Source: Phycisphaerales bacterium
GTDB taxonomy: Bacteria; Planctomycetota; Phycisphaerae; SM23-33
DNA length: 51,826 bases
Direction of reading: 5' to 3'
Assembly: GCA_018644725.1 (NCBI GenBank)
Contig: JABGPZ010000064.1
Span: 1 to 51,826 of the forward strand
Part shown: positions 33,365-42,010 of the stretch, piece by piece
Numbering within the stretch: the first letter of the stretch is position 1
How the letters are laid out: every line of letters begins with the position of its first letter
The notes under the pieces: generated by a model
The model's database searches: none
The model's input: the letters and a program-made list of their open reading frames with translations, nothing else
Told to the model about the DNA's origin: nothing
Position numbers and translations under genes: made by a program

Positions 33365-35094
33365 TATGCACCTCCTGTCCAGGCAATCGCCTCGGCGCTG
33401 CTCATCGCACGCGAATCGAAGCGAAGCGTTTTGATTTCCAACGCACTCTCCACCGTCGAGGCCGAATACGCGAGTCCATATCCAGCTTTGCCGCCGGATG
33501 AAAATTTCGGAACCGTTCCGGTGAGTGTGATCGCCTCGTTGACAATCTCGACCCCGTCGCGGTACACCCGAACGACTTCACTGCCGAGTGTGTCCACGTC
33601 AATCACGAGGGCATAGCGCGTGAAGCTCGATGGTGCCGCACTGATAATCTCGCTCTGGGAGGCCGAGCCGTTGGAGATCTGCCACTTCAAGGTTTCGTTG
33701 ACAAACACCAGTCCCAGCCATCCCGCGACCCCCGAGCCCCACGAATAGCCAATGACATTTCGCGTCTCCAGAAGGTCCCCCGTTACGCGGATCTCACAGC
33801 ACATCGTCCAGCTTTCGTCATTGACGAAGGGCCTGACCGATGTTCCGACGGGGTCTTCAAAAATCGCCGTCGCGCCCACAAGCGCAGACGACTCCAGGCC
33901 AACGTCTCGGGTAGAGACCACCAGCGCCGTCAGATCGGCCCCGCCCACACTCTCCGCATCATTGCCCGCGCTGCTCTGGTCGTAAATCTCGCCCGTCGTC
34001 GTGTTCAGCGTATTGCGGTGACAGGTAAGCCGTTGCACGGTCGAACCGTCTTCCACCACCATCAGCGTCAGCAGATCCATCTCGGAAAAATTCGCCGCAC
34101 CAGACACGGTCTGAATCGCGCCAATATATCCTTCATAGTCATTGAACGTCCCCGAGGCCCCGGTGATCTGGGCGACCTGTGTGCCATCGATGCTCAACGT
34201 CGCAGAGGTCGTGGTCGAGGTCATCTCCCACACCTGCTCGCTGCCGGTGACCACGGCTGGGCCCGTTGCGATTTGGCCGCAGTAGGCCATCTGCACATTG
34301 CCCGAGGCATTGACCCCAAACGCAAACTCCTCACTTCCGTAATAATATTCCAACGCGCCATTGTGCGCGGGAATCAGGGCCATGGTCACAGTGGTGTTGG
34401 CGGCGGGAATCACGAGCGATTCATAGGCATTGACCGCGCCATCAAACGAAACCGCATTGCGATACACGGTTGCATCGAGGCGCGCACTGCCCTGCGCGAG
34501 GCACTGGCGGTCATTGGCGCGCGAAGAGTCGAACTCAAAATCATGTTGCATGTAGCGACAATCGGCACCGAGGGTCACCCCAATCACGCTTGCACTCTGC
34601 CAGAGATCCAATGCGTCCCGCTCGCCGAGAAGTTCCCCGTCGAGCCAAAGCCGGGCCTGGCCGTCCTCCGCACCATCGGCCGAGTCGCGAACGATCTCGA
34701 CAACGACGCGCGCTTGGCACCCCGCCGCAATGGCCGAAGCCGACGACGAAATCGACGAGAGCGCCAACGTCTCTCCCGCGCGGCCATGAATCACATCCAG
34801 CCGAAGCGAAGCATCCTCCATCAGCCACAGCTCAAAGGCGGCCGATCGCATCACCAGCGATGTGGCCACCGTCGCAGCGCGGAGCGCAACCCCCACGACA
34901 TGCCGCCCGCCAGCGGCCACGGGTGTGGGGGTGTCCTGCGTCGCAACGGCATACTCCAGCGGCGGTGCCTGTGCGCGAAGGCCATACTCGCCCGTGATCG
35001 CGCCGTCCACGTCGCGCGCAATGGTTCCCGCGCTTGATGTCGACAGCGTCAACCCCGATGATTCGGTCTCAAATCCGATTTGTACTACACTCAT
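33364..35094 (-). CDS. LamG/concanavalin-like beta-sandwich protein, no signal peptide
   Basis: 576 residues, AAGGAG six bases from the ATG. Entirely beta-rich, Ser/Thr/Ala/Gly-heavy and lacking a signal peptide or membrane helix. The last ~150 residues (WTMCCEIRVTGD, WLGLVFVNETLKWQISNG, RVYRDGVEIVNEAIT, LEIKTLRFDSRAMS) look like a LamG jelly-roll, and the two earlier thirds seem to be further sandwich domains. Such signal-less multi-sandwich proteins are common among phage tail and virion decoration proteins. No other phage gene is adjacent, so this could be a remnant or a domesticated surface protein exported another way. Confidence 0.6.
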   Translation of the reverse strand: MSVVQIGFETESSGLTLSTSSAGTIARDVDGAITGEYGLRAQAPPLEYAVATQDTPTPVAAGGRHVVGVALRAATVATSLVMRSAAFELWLMEDASLRLDVIHGRAGETLALSSISSSASAIAAGCQARVVVEIVRDSADGAEDGQARLWLDGELLGERDALDLWQSASVIGVTLGADCRYMQHDFEFDSSRANDRQCLAQGSARLDATVYRNAVSFDGAVNAYESLVIPAANTTVTMALIPAHNGALEYYYGSEEFAFGVNASGNVQMAYCGQIATGPAVVTGSEQVWEMTSTTTSATLSIDGTQVAQITGASGTFNDYEGYIGAIQTVSGAANFSEMDLLTLMVVEDGSTVQRLTCHRNTLNTTTGEIYDQSSAGNDAESVGGADLTALVVSTRDVGLESSALVGATAIFEDPVGTSVRPFVNDESWTMCCEIRVTGDLLETRNVIGYSWGSGVAGWLGLVFVNETLKWQISNGSASQSEIISAAPSSFTRYALVIDVDTLGSEVVRVYRDGVEIVNEAITLTGTVPKFSSGGKAGYGLAYSASTVESALEIKTLRFDSRAMSSAEAIAWTGGA

Positions 35095-35339
35095 TGATTC
35101 TCCTTGGTTGCAGGTCGTTGGAACTCGTTGCGCCCTTCACTCTTGGCGCAGTATGAATTCGTTGTGCGCAAATTTCCTGTCATTCGAGATCGTTCGAAGC
35201 CGGATTCCAACCCCCCAGGCCGCTTGCTGTGGGCGGTTTTGCCCGGGCAGAGCGCACGTTTTCCGCTGCGAGAGTCAAACCTTGCCTTCTGGAGAATTCT
35301 GGCGGCAGAATCCTCATTCGCAACATTTCCCAGTTTCTC

Positions 35340-35368
35340 TTGCAGAATTTTTCCCTGATTCGTATAAT
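35340..35368 (+). promoter_or_regulatory. Promoter for the second pseudopilin gene
   Basis: TTGCAG (35340-35345), 17-bp spacer, TATAAT (35363-35368). The remaining 245 bp between the divergent genes (35095-35339) show no other signal. Confidence 0.7.
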
Positions 35369-35394
35369 GAAGTGACAAGAAGGAGACGTATACG

Positions 35395-36147
35395 ATGAAA
35401 CAGCGAATTCAACATCGCGGTGGGTTTACTCTGCTGGAACTGATGCTTGCCATTGGCATTCTCGGCATCGGCATGACTCTGGTGATGGGGGTTTTCCCCG
35501 TGGCCATGCGCAATGCCCGCGCCACGAACGCGACCCAGGTGGGCTCGATCATTTGTAAAAACGGCGTCCAACTTGCCAAGCTACTGCTCAAAGAGGACGA
35601 TGAAAACGTCGAGAACGCCAAGACCACTTTTGATGGAACAACCCAATCTCAAGATGATGTCCTATATGGCACGCAGTGTTTTGCGTTTAACTATCCCATG
35701 GTCAAAGGGGTTGCCAGTGCCAAGGATATCACGGCGCTGTCCGCCAGCCGCGACGGCGAGCCCGCCCCCAAATATGGCGGCATTGTCTTCTATCGCAAGA
35801 TAGCCAATTCACGAGGCTACATGATTGCCGTGATCTCCTATGCCCGCCAGGATGGGGGCGCGATCGTGATCCACGATGCCGAATTCACCGCAACGCCGGG
35901 CGACGGGGTCACCACCCTCACTGGCGTGGCTACGATCATCCCGGACAATTCCCCCGTCATTTTCAGTGCCAGCGGTAAATTCTCTCGCATCCGACGGACA
36001 GACCTCGCTAATGAGAACAGAAAATATCTCTCACACGACGTCAACTACAAAACAACCGATGGCCCACGTGTCATTGGTATCAGCGAGGCGGGCAATGATA
36101 TCTTCAGCCCCGCACTGTCGACGCTAACGGCGATCATCGGCGCATAA
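35395..36147 (+). CDS. Type IV pilin/PilV-like pseudopilin
   Basis: 250 residues with AAGGAG eight bases upstream. Class III signal with an eight-residue leader: MKQRIQHRGG then FTLLELMLAIGILGIGM, with Glu5 of the mature form conserved. Soluble part beta-rich, ending in a Ser/Ile tail. The N-terminus resembles PilV/GspI/GspJ minor pseudopilins. No secretion ATPase or platform gene is near, which is usual for planctomycete-type pseudopilin genes. Confidence 0.82.
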   Translation: MKQRIQHRGGFTLLELMLAIGILGIGMTLVMGVFPVAMRNARATNATQVGSIICKNGVQLAKLLLKEDDENVENAKTTFDGTTQSQDDVLYGTQCFAFNYPMVKGVASAKDITALSASRDGEPAPKYGGIVFYRKIANSRGYMIAVISYARQDGGAIVIHDAEFTATPGDGVTTLTGVATIIPDNSPVIFSASGKFSRIRRTDLANENRKYLSHDVNYKTTDGPRVIGISEAGNDIFSPALSTLTAIIGA

Positions 36148-36214
36148 TCCCCGCAGCATTCGTTCTGAAGGGCGCCCGCTCTTTGTCTGTGGAGCCTCCG
36201 AGGGTGTGCTTGGT

Positions 36215-36242
36215 TGCATTTCCGCCTTGAGGTGCTATAATA
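36215..36242 (+). promoter_or_regulatory. Promoter for the epimerase gene
   Basis: TTGCAT (36215-36220), 16-bp spacer, TATAAT (36237-36242); the leader contains GAGGAG before the ATG at 36276. Confidence 0.7.
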
Positions 36243-36275
36243 CGCCCTGAATTTCACCCCCCTTGAGGAGCATTC

Positions 36276-37217
36276 ATGCCACACTATCTGATCACCGGCG
36301 GCGCGGGCTTTATTGGGTCCAATCTGGCACGGTATCTTCTGGACCGAGGCCAGAAGGTCACCGTTCTTGACAATCTCGCCACAGGCCATCTGCACAATCT
36401 CCAGTCCTTCCGTGACCAGATCGAATTCATCGAGGGGGATATCCGGGACGCGGACACTGTGGCCAAAGCCATGGCCGGCTGCGACGGCATCAGTCACCAG
36501 GCCGCGCTCGGCAGCGTCCCGCGCAGCATCAACGATCCACTGGCCACCCACGACGTCAATGTCAACGGGACAATCACCGTCCTGAACGTCGCCCGGAAGA
36601 TGGGAATCAAGCGGGTTGTTCTGGCGGCATCCTCGAGCGTCTATGGCCGTCAGGAAGTCTCGCCCAAACACGAAGGCCTCGTCACCCAGCCCATCAGTCC
36701 CTACGCCGCCAGCAAGGTGTCCTGCGAGGCCTATGCCCAGGGCTTCGCCGCCGCGTATGGCATGGAAACCGTTTGCCTGCGCTACTTCAATGTCTTCGGG
36801 CCCCAGCAAGATCCCAACGGTGCCTATGCCGCCGCGATTCCCCGATTCGTGTCGGCCCTGCTCGCGGGCGAGCGCCCGACGATTTATGGCGACGGCACCC
36901 AAAGCCGCGACTTTTGCTACATCGAAAATGTCTGCCATGCCAACCTTCTCGCGCTCACCGCGCCCGGGGACAACTGCGATGGCCTGCCCATGAACATCGC
37001 CTGCAACCAAAAAGTCAGTCTCAACGAAATCCTCGTCAAACTCAACGCCCTTCTGGAAACAGACCTGCAGCCGATTTATGACCCCCCGCGCACGGGCGAC
37101 ATCAAACACTCGCTGGCCGCTCTGGACCGGGCCAAGGCCATGATCGGCTATGAGCCGCAAGTCTTTTTCGAAGAAGGACTTGAACGCGCCATCGCCTGGT
37201 ATCGCCAGTCGCAATAA
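36276..37217 (+). CDS. NAD-dependent UDP-sugar C4-epimerase (extended SDR, WbpP-like)
   Basis: 313 residues. NAD loop ITGGAGFIGSNLARYL, then DNLATG, catalytic Ser/Tyr/Lys in ASSSVYG and YAASK, RYFNVFGPQQDPNGAYAA, and FCYIENVCHANLLA. The SVPRSINDPLATHDVNVNGT segment matches the UDP-N-acetylglucosamine 4-epimerase (WbpP/TviC) branch more than GalE. It would supply a nucleotide sugar for surface polysaccharide. Stands alone with its own promoter. Confidence 0.92.
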   Translation: MPHYLITGGAGFIGSNLARYLLDRGQKVTVLDNLATGHLHNLQSFRDQIEFIEGDIRDADTVAKAMAGCDGISHQAALGSVPRSINDPLATHDVNVNGTITVLNVARKMGIKRVVLAASSSVYGRQEVSPKHEGLVTQPISPYAASKVSCEAYAQGFAAAYGMETVCLRYFNVFGPQQDPNGAYAAAIPRFVSALLAGERPTIYGDGTQSRDFCYIENVCHANLLALTAPGDNCDGLPMNIACNQKVSLNEILVKLNALLETDLQPIYDPPRTGDIKHSLAALDRAKAMIGYEPQVFFEEGLERAIAWYRQSQ

Positions 37218-37249
37218 CCCCCACGGGCCCGACACGCGAAGAAACAAGG

Positions 37250-37279
37250 TTGGACAATACCAACATTCTGCCTTACAAT
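37250..37279 (+). promoter_or_regulatory. Promoter for the TPR-like secreted protein
   Basis: TTGGAC (37250-37255), 18-bp spacer, TACAAT (37274-37279); AGGAAGG follows, seven bases before the ATG. Confidence 0.5.
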
Positions 37280-37304
37280 GATGTATCCTTAGGAAGGTAT
37301 TCCA

Positions 37305-38603
37305 ATGATACGAAAACAAATCCTATGCATGCTTCTGGTGTTCTTCGTGGCCAGCTCGTCGTGGGCAGGCCTCTCCACGGGGGTGCGAATCTCTGGGCCG
37401 CGTGGTATCGGAAATTTTTCCAGCTCTGTGTCTAAATTCTCGAATCAATCCTCTGGCCTGGGGAACCTCTCCAGCCGCCCCGGAACCCCCGGCGCGGGGC
37501 CATTGAGCAGCCCCCTGAGTCGCGGCAACGCCCTGCGGTCCAACATGACCTATCGAAAAGGGCGCGGGATGCAGGTCCAGAACAATCAGAGGAGCCACCT
37601 GGGCGGGATCCGCACGCCAAACTACACCCTCAGCCGCCGTTCCACCACAAAGAAAAACCCCTACACCGTCACGCAAACCAAAGGCTTTGGGCGTCGAGAC
37701 TCCCTCAAAAGCATCCCCGCACCCAACCTGTCGATCTCGAACAAAAACCCCGCGTTGCGAAGCGGTAAATCCAAGGGCTTTTCCATCTCCGCCACCCGGC
37801 CACTTTTCGACGCGCCCGATGCCCCCAAATCCAAAGGCGTCTTCGACATTTCCAAAGGCCCCCGATCCGCCGCGCCGGAAACCAGCAACTTCGACACCAA
37901 CATCTACTCCATGCTCAGCCCCGCTCAGCAACACGCCATCACGCTCAACAAAGATGCCATCAAAGAAATTGTGGGCGAGGGCGGCAAGGAAATTACAACC
38001 CTGGTTGCCGAAAGCTCCAACGTCGCGGACTATCTCCGAAAAGGTGAAGCCGCACTGCAAAACCGTGACTACCGCGCCGCATTCTTCCAATACGAACAGG
38101 CAAGAACCCTTTCGGACAGCGCTCCCGAATCCACCCTCTCGCTGGTGCATGCCTATCTTGTCGCCAGCCGAACAAACTATTCCATGGCGAGCTTCTACCT
38201 CCAGAAAACACTCACCATTCTCCCCCAATTGCCCCAACTCAATGTCCCCGTCCGCAGCTTCCTCAACAGCAGTGATTATGCAACGATGGTGCTTCGCCTT
38301 CGCGCCCACACCGAAAAACACCCGCGTGACACCGACGCGCGATTGTGCCTGGCCTATGTGCTTCTGCGCGATGCGCCCGAAAAGAAAGACGCCTACCTCA
38401 AAGAGCTTCGCATTGCCTTCCAATATGCCAAAGAACTTTCCGAAACCGAAGAGGCTGTGCAAATTTTCTGGGACGCGCTCGCCAAGGTTGGGGTTTCCTC
38501 CGAAGAACTTACGCCTCTCCCCCTCGGCGACGACACCCCAAAACAAATCCCCGGCGGAACCATCGAAATAACCAAACCCACCGGGGTAGAACCCTCAAAA
38601 TAG
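37305..38603 (+). CDS. Secreted protein with disordered basic N-terminal half and TPR-like C-terminal half
   Basis: 432 residues. Sec signal MIRKQILCMLLVFFVASSSWA. Residues 23-190 are low complexity (Ser, Gly, Pro, Lys, Arg) without predicted folds, including repeated KGF/KSK blocks. From about 220 on, helical repeat pairs (AALQNRDYRAAFFQYEQA, LVHAYLVASRTNYSMASFYL, RLCLAYVLLRDAPEKKDAY) resemble tetratricopeptide repeats used for protein binding. No enzyme motif. Monocistronic, ending in a perfect terminator. Confidence 0.7.
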   Translation: MIRKQILCMLLVFFVASSSWAGLSTGVRISGPRGIGNFSSSVSKFSNQSSGLGNLSSRPGTPGAGPLSSPLSRGNALRSNMTYRKGRGMQVQNNQRSHLGGIRTPNYTLSRRSTTKKNPYTVTQTKGFGRRDSLKSIPAPNLSISNKNPALRSGKSKGFSISATRPLFDAPDAPKSKGVFDISKGPRSAAPETSNFDTNIYSMLSPAQQHAITLNKDAIKEIVGEGGKEITTLVAESSNVADYLRKGEAALQNRDYRAAFFQYEQARTLSDSAPESTLSLVHAYLVASRTNYSMASFYLQKTLTILPQLPQLNVPVRSFLNSSDYATMVLRLRAHTEKHPRDTDARLCLAYVLLRDAPEKKDAYLKELRIAFQYAKELSETEEAVQIFWDALAKVGVSSEELTPLPLGDDTPKQIPGGTIEITKPTGVEPSK

Positions 38604-38643
38604 ATCCCGCGCCGAACCGTGCGCCAGCCACAATATCGAATAC

Positions 38644-38678
38644 AAAAAAAACGCCACTCCATGGAGTGGCATTTTTTT
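38644..38678 (+). terminator. Bidirectional terminator between the TPR-like gene and the RNase gene
   Basis: GCCACTCCATGGAGTGGC (38653-38670) is a perfect 18-bp palindrome with A-run before and T-run after. Confidence 0.92.
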
Positions 38679-38712
38679 ATGGTCGAACGGAATGGTCTCG
38701 CGATCCGCTCGC

Positions 38713-41115
38713 TTATTTCTTGAACCACCCTGTGATGCGGCCGACCAGAGAGGTCTGCACGGTGGTCATATGGCTTTTGACGTCAACGCCCTCGGCCTTG
38801 GATTTTTCGACGATGTCCTTACTGGTCACGCCCAGCTCGCGCGCCAACTCAAAGACTCGCTGCTTCTTGCCAGGCTCCGGCTTGGGGGCGGGTTTGGCGG
38901 CAGGCTTCTTCGCTCTCTTGACGGGAGCCTTTGCTGTCGTTTTGCGAACGCGCTTGATCGTCTTGACCTTAGTCTCGGTTTCGGCCTGCGGGGCATCGTC
39001 CGCACCGGGCACTTCCCGAGGTGCGTCCTGCTTGGCGACCCTGCGGACTCGCTTGACACGCTTGACCCTTTTCTTCGGCGCGGGAGCGGATTCGTCCTCG
39101 CTGACGCGTTCTGAAGTTTCCACATCGGGCGTATCCTGCGACTCGGTGGCCTCGCTGGTTTCGCCCGCTTCGCCGGTCGCCTTGCGACGACGACGGCCCC
39201 CACGACGGCCGCGACGGCGACGCTTTTTCTTCGGCGCATCGTCTTCACTCGGAACACCGTCCGCACCTTCGCCCGGCACATCGGCCACGACGGTCTGGGA
39301 CGCGCCTTCCTCATCCGCAGCATCGGCGGAGTCTTCCGACGAGGGATTGGCCTCGGCGGCTTGCTCGGCGTTTTGCTCAGAAACTTTCTTCTTGCCGCCA
39401 CGACGGCCTCGGCGGCGCCTTTTTTTCTTGGGCTTGTCTTCGCCATCCTCGGTTTCGGTTTCGATCTCTTCATACATCTCCGGGCGTTCCAGCGCGCTGG
39501 TCGCCTCGGCGGCGGATCCGTCTTTGGGCAGGCTCGCGACATCAACAAACGTGATGTCGGTCTTGCTCTTCTTGCGGCTGGCTTTCGTGTCCCACTGCAC
39601 TTCATTGCCGCGAGGATTGCGGCAGGTGATGCGGAATTCATTCGCGCCGCAATCGTTGTCGGCACTGATGACCACGCGCTTGGCGGTCGTGCGTTCAAGC
39701 TCGCCGATGGTTTCGCGATGATCGTTGAGCAAATGGTGGGCCACAATCGGCGAAACCGCCACGTCCACCGTTGCGATATCGTCGTTGCCGTGGATCGCGC
39801 CCAACCGCCGGATAATCTGCAGGACGAGCGACTCTTCGCTCATCACCAACCCGGTGCCGCCGCAATGCGGACAGCGCGAAAATTCGGACTGGCGCAGCGA
39901 CGGGCGCAGACGCTGGCGCGTCATCTGGATCAGGCCAAACTGGCTCACGCGGAGAATCTTATGCTTGCCGCGGTCATCTTTCATCAACTCTTTGACTTTG
40001 CGTTCAAGTGCGCGGCGATTCTTTTCGTCACGCAGGTCGATGAAGTCGATCACAATCACGCCGCCCATATCGCGCAGGCGCAGTTGACGGGCGATTTCCT
40101 CGGCCGCAATGAAATTCAACTTCAGCGCGTTGGCCTCGGCGTTGCGGTCGCCGCGATAGCCACCCGAGTTGACGTCGATCGCCACGAGTGCTTCGGTCTG
40201 GTCAATCACAATCGAACCACCGCCGCGCAATTCGACCTTGCGCGCGTGAATCTTCGCGAGTTCTTCCTCAATACCGAAATACTCCAGCAGCCCCTGGGAG
40301 CCGTCGAAATATTCCACCTTGCAGCCCTTGCTACGCGGCACGGCGAGGTCGAGAAACTTCCGCACACGACGCGTCGCGTCGGCATTGTCGCAGACGATTC
40401 GCTCGAAGTTGGTATCGTAAATATCGCGCAGGGTCCGCAACACAAGGTCCGACTCCTGGCAGACGCAACTCGGCGCACGCGACGTTTCCGCCGCGGCATA
40501 GACCCCTTTCCAGACGCGCTGGAGATAGGCCATATCCCGCTGGAGGTCGCGCTTGGTTCGGCCAACGCCTGCGGTCCGCACGATCACACCCATGTTCTCG
40601 GGCATCTCGATTTCGTCGAGCATCGCACGGACTTTGCCGCGCGCGTCGGGGTCTTCAATTTTCCGGCTGATCCCGGCCTTGGACATATCTGGCATCATCA
40701 CCATCAGTCGCCCGGGGATCGAGAGATAGCTCGACATCGTCGGGCCCTTGGTGCCGATGCCTTCCTTGGTCATCTGCACGAGCAATTCCTGCCCGCGCTT
40801 GAGGCACTCCTGAATCGGCGGACGGGTGCGGTGCGCGGTGCGTCGGCCGACGGTTTCGGTCTGGTCCTTGGACTTGGGGAAAAATTTCGGGTGCAGATCC
40901 GAGATGTGCAAAAAGCCATTCTTGGTTGCGCCATAGTCCACAAACGCGGCCTGGATGCTCGGCTCAATATTGGTCACCTTGACCTTGTAAATATTGCCGA
41001 CCTGGCTGATGTGGCTCGATCGCTCGGTGTAGAGTTCCTCGAGGCGTCCGTCGCCAACGATGGCGATGCGGCACTCGTGGCCCTCTACGGTATTGATCAA
41101 CATTGTCTTCTTCAT
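38713..41115 (-). CDS. Ribonuclease E/G family protein with C-terminal IF2_N domain
   Basis: 800 residues. Order: S1 RNA-binding domain (about 36-100, GNIYKVKVTNIEPSIQAAFV); catalytic half with the metal-binding Asps in AIDVNSGG (about 312) and VIDFIDLRDEKN (about 355); Zn-link CPHCGGTG (about 416). Residues 520-740 are disordered, with three Arg/Lys clusters (KKKRRRRGRRGG twice, then KRVKRVKRVRR). The end (about 750-797, KQRVFELARELGVTSKDIVE then KSKAEGVDVKSHM) matches the IF2_N module of initiation factor IF2. Single-strand endoribonuclease for mRNA decay and rRNA processing. Its ATG is two bases past the DUF2344 stop. Confidence 0.93.
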   Translation of the reverse strand: MKKTMLINTVEGHECRIAIVGDGRLEELYTERSSHISQVGNIYKVKVTNIEPSIQAAFVDYGATKNGFLHISDLHPKFFPKSKDQTETVGRRTAHRTRPPIQECLKRGQELLVQMTKEGIGTKGPTMSSYLSIPGRLMVMMPDMSKAGISRKIEDPDARGKVRAMLDEIEMPENMGVIVRTAGVGRTKRDLQRDMAYLQRVWKGVYAAAETSRAPSCVCQESDLVLRTLRDIYDTNFERIVCDNADATRRVRKFLDLAVPRSKGCKVEYFDGSQGLLEYFGIEEELAKIHARKVELRGGGSIVIDQTEALVAIDVNSGGYRGDRNAEANALKLNFIAAEEIARQLRLRDMGGVIVIDFIDLRDEKNRRALERKVKELMKDDRGKHKILRVSQFGLIQMTRQRLRPSLRQSEFSRCPHCGGTGLVMSEESLVLQIIRRLGAIHGNDDIATVDVAVSPIVAHHLLNDHRETIGELERTTAKRVVISADNDCGANEFRITCRNPRGNEVQWDTKASRKKSKTDITFVDVASLPKDGSAAEATSALERPEMYEEIETETEDGEDKPKKKRRRRGRRGGKKKVSEQNAEQAAEANPSSEDSADAADEEGASQTVVADVPGEGADGVPSEDDAPKKKRRRRGRRGGRRRRKATGEAGETSEATESQDTPDVETSERVSEDESAPAPKKRVKRVKRVRRVAKQDAPREVPGADDAPQAETETKVKTIKRVRKTTAKAPVKRAKKPAAKPAPKPEPGKKQRVFELARELGVTSKDIVEKSKAEGVDVKSHMTTVQTSLVGRITGWFKK

Positions 41116-41117
41116 GG

Positions 41118-41867
41118 TTACTCCGTAACTGTACTGGATGTACTTGGGATATTGGTTGCTCCCCGCGCGAATTCGCTGGCGGGGAAATCGTCTTCAATGT
41201 GTGTCCGCGTAATGCGGGCGACGGCGGCGGCCTTGTCCTGGCCTAGCAGCGTCGCAATTTCGCCCAGGCGCGCCCACGAGCCGTCCACCGGCGCGAGGGT
41301 CAGCCTCAGCGTTGTGCCCTCCAGGGCAATGTGCTGCACCCGAGGCCGCAGGTCCACGGTCTTGGTGCGTTTTTCGGCGAGGACACGCCGTTTGTTGCGT
41401 TTGGTTTTCATTGCGCGCTCCACCGGCCATTGCTCGCGGGTGTCCAGCTCGGCGAGTGCCGTCGAGACGGCGGAGGCTTCGGCAGAGTCAAATTCCAGCC
41501 GATAGGACACGGCCCGGGGAACGTTGCACTGGCCTTTGGAAATTTCCGCCGCAGCCACAAACGCAATGCCCGCGATGGTCGCGCCGTTCAGTGCCGCCAA
41601 AAGCGCTTCGGGCGTGGCGGGCTCGTCCAGCGCAAGCAACAGCCGCTCGTCTTCACTGGCGATGCCCACACTCCGCGGAACCGGCAGACTCATCACCGGG
41701 TGCGGATTGAACCCCTGGGTATGGCGTAGCGCCAGCTGCCCGCGACGGGCGATACGGACCAGCGTGCGCATCATGTCATGATGCGACAAAAACCGAATGT
41801 CCCCCGCGACGGTCATACGTAATGCCCATCGCTGAGGCGCTCTGGATGGATCTGCAGATGCGCTCAA
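41118..41867 (-). CDS. DUF2344 (TIGR03936) protein
   Basis: 249 residues from a TTG at 41867 with AGGA seven bases upstream. The conserved core RWALRMTVAGDIRFLSHHDM and HTQGFNPHPVMSLPVPRSVG is the family signature; starting at the later ATG (41816) would cut off the first strand. In other bacteria this domain follows, or is fused to, a radical SAM protein beside an RNase E/G gene. Here it precedes the RNase gene, but no radical SAM gene is present. Biochemical role unknown. Confidence 0.8.
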   Translation of the reverse strand: MSASADPSRAPQRWALRMTVAGDIRFLSHHDMMRTLVRIARRGQLALRHTQGFNPHPVMSLPVPRSVGIASEDERLLLALDEPATPEALLAALNGATIAGIAFVAAAEISKGQCNVPRAVSYRLEFDSAEASAVSTALAELDTREQWPVERAMKTKRNKRRVLAEKRTKTVDLRPRVQHIALEGTTLRLTLAPVDGSWARLGEIATLLGQDKAAAVARITRTHIEDDFPASEFARGATNIPSTSSTVTE

Positions 41868-41956
41868 CGAAAAATCCTGTTCTGCATCGCCGCCAGCGAA
41901 TCACGCGGCGCGACGCAATGGTATCTGGCCGGGCGCGGTCGCCTGGCCGGGTGTCG

Positions 41957-42004
41957 TTCCCGCGTCAACGCGGGAATAGTGCTCTGGGGAAGGTCCTTCC
42001 CCAG
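41957..42004 (-). promoter_or_regulatory. Two perfect hairpins between ptsI and the DUF2344 gene
   Basis: TTCCCGCGT/ACGCGGGAA (41957-41976) and CTGGGGAAGG/CCTTCCCCAG (41984-42004) stand eight bases apart in the 143-bp gap. Neither has a T-run in either direction that would make a terminator. They may protect the 3' end of the PTS message or separate expression of the two halves. Confidence 0.6.
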
Positions 42005-42010
42005 CAAGTC

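Noticed and set aside
33005-36147. A prophage spanning the LamG-like gene
   Set aside because: No integrase, terminase, portal or lysis gene is present and the flanks are chromosomal-type pseudopilin and thioredoxin-like genes.
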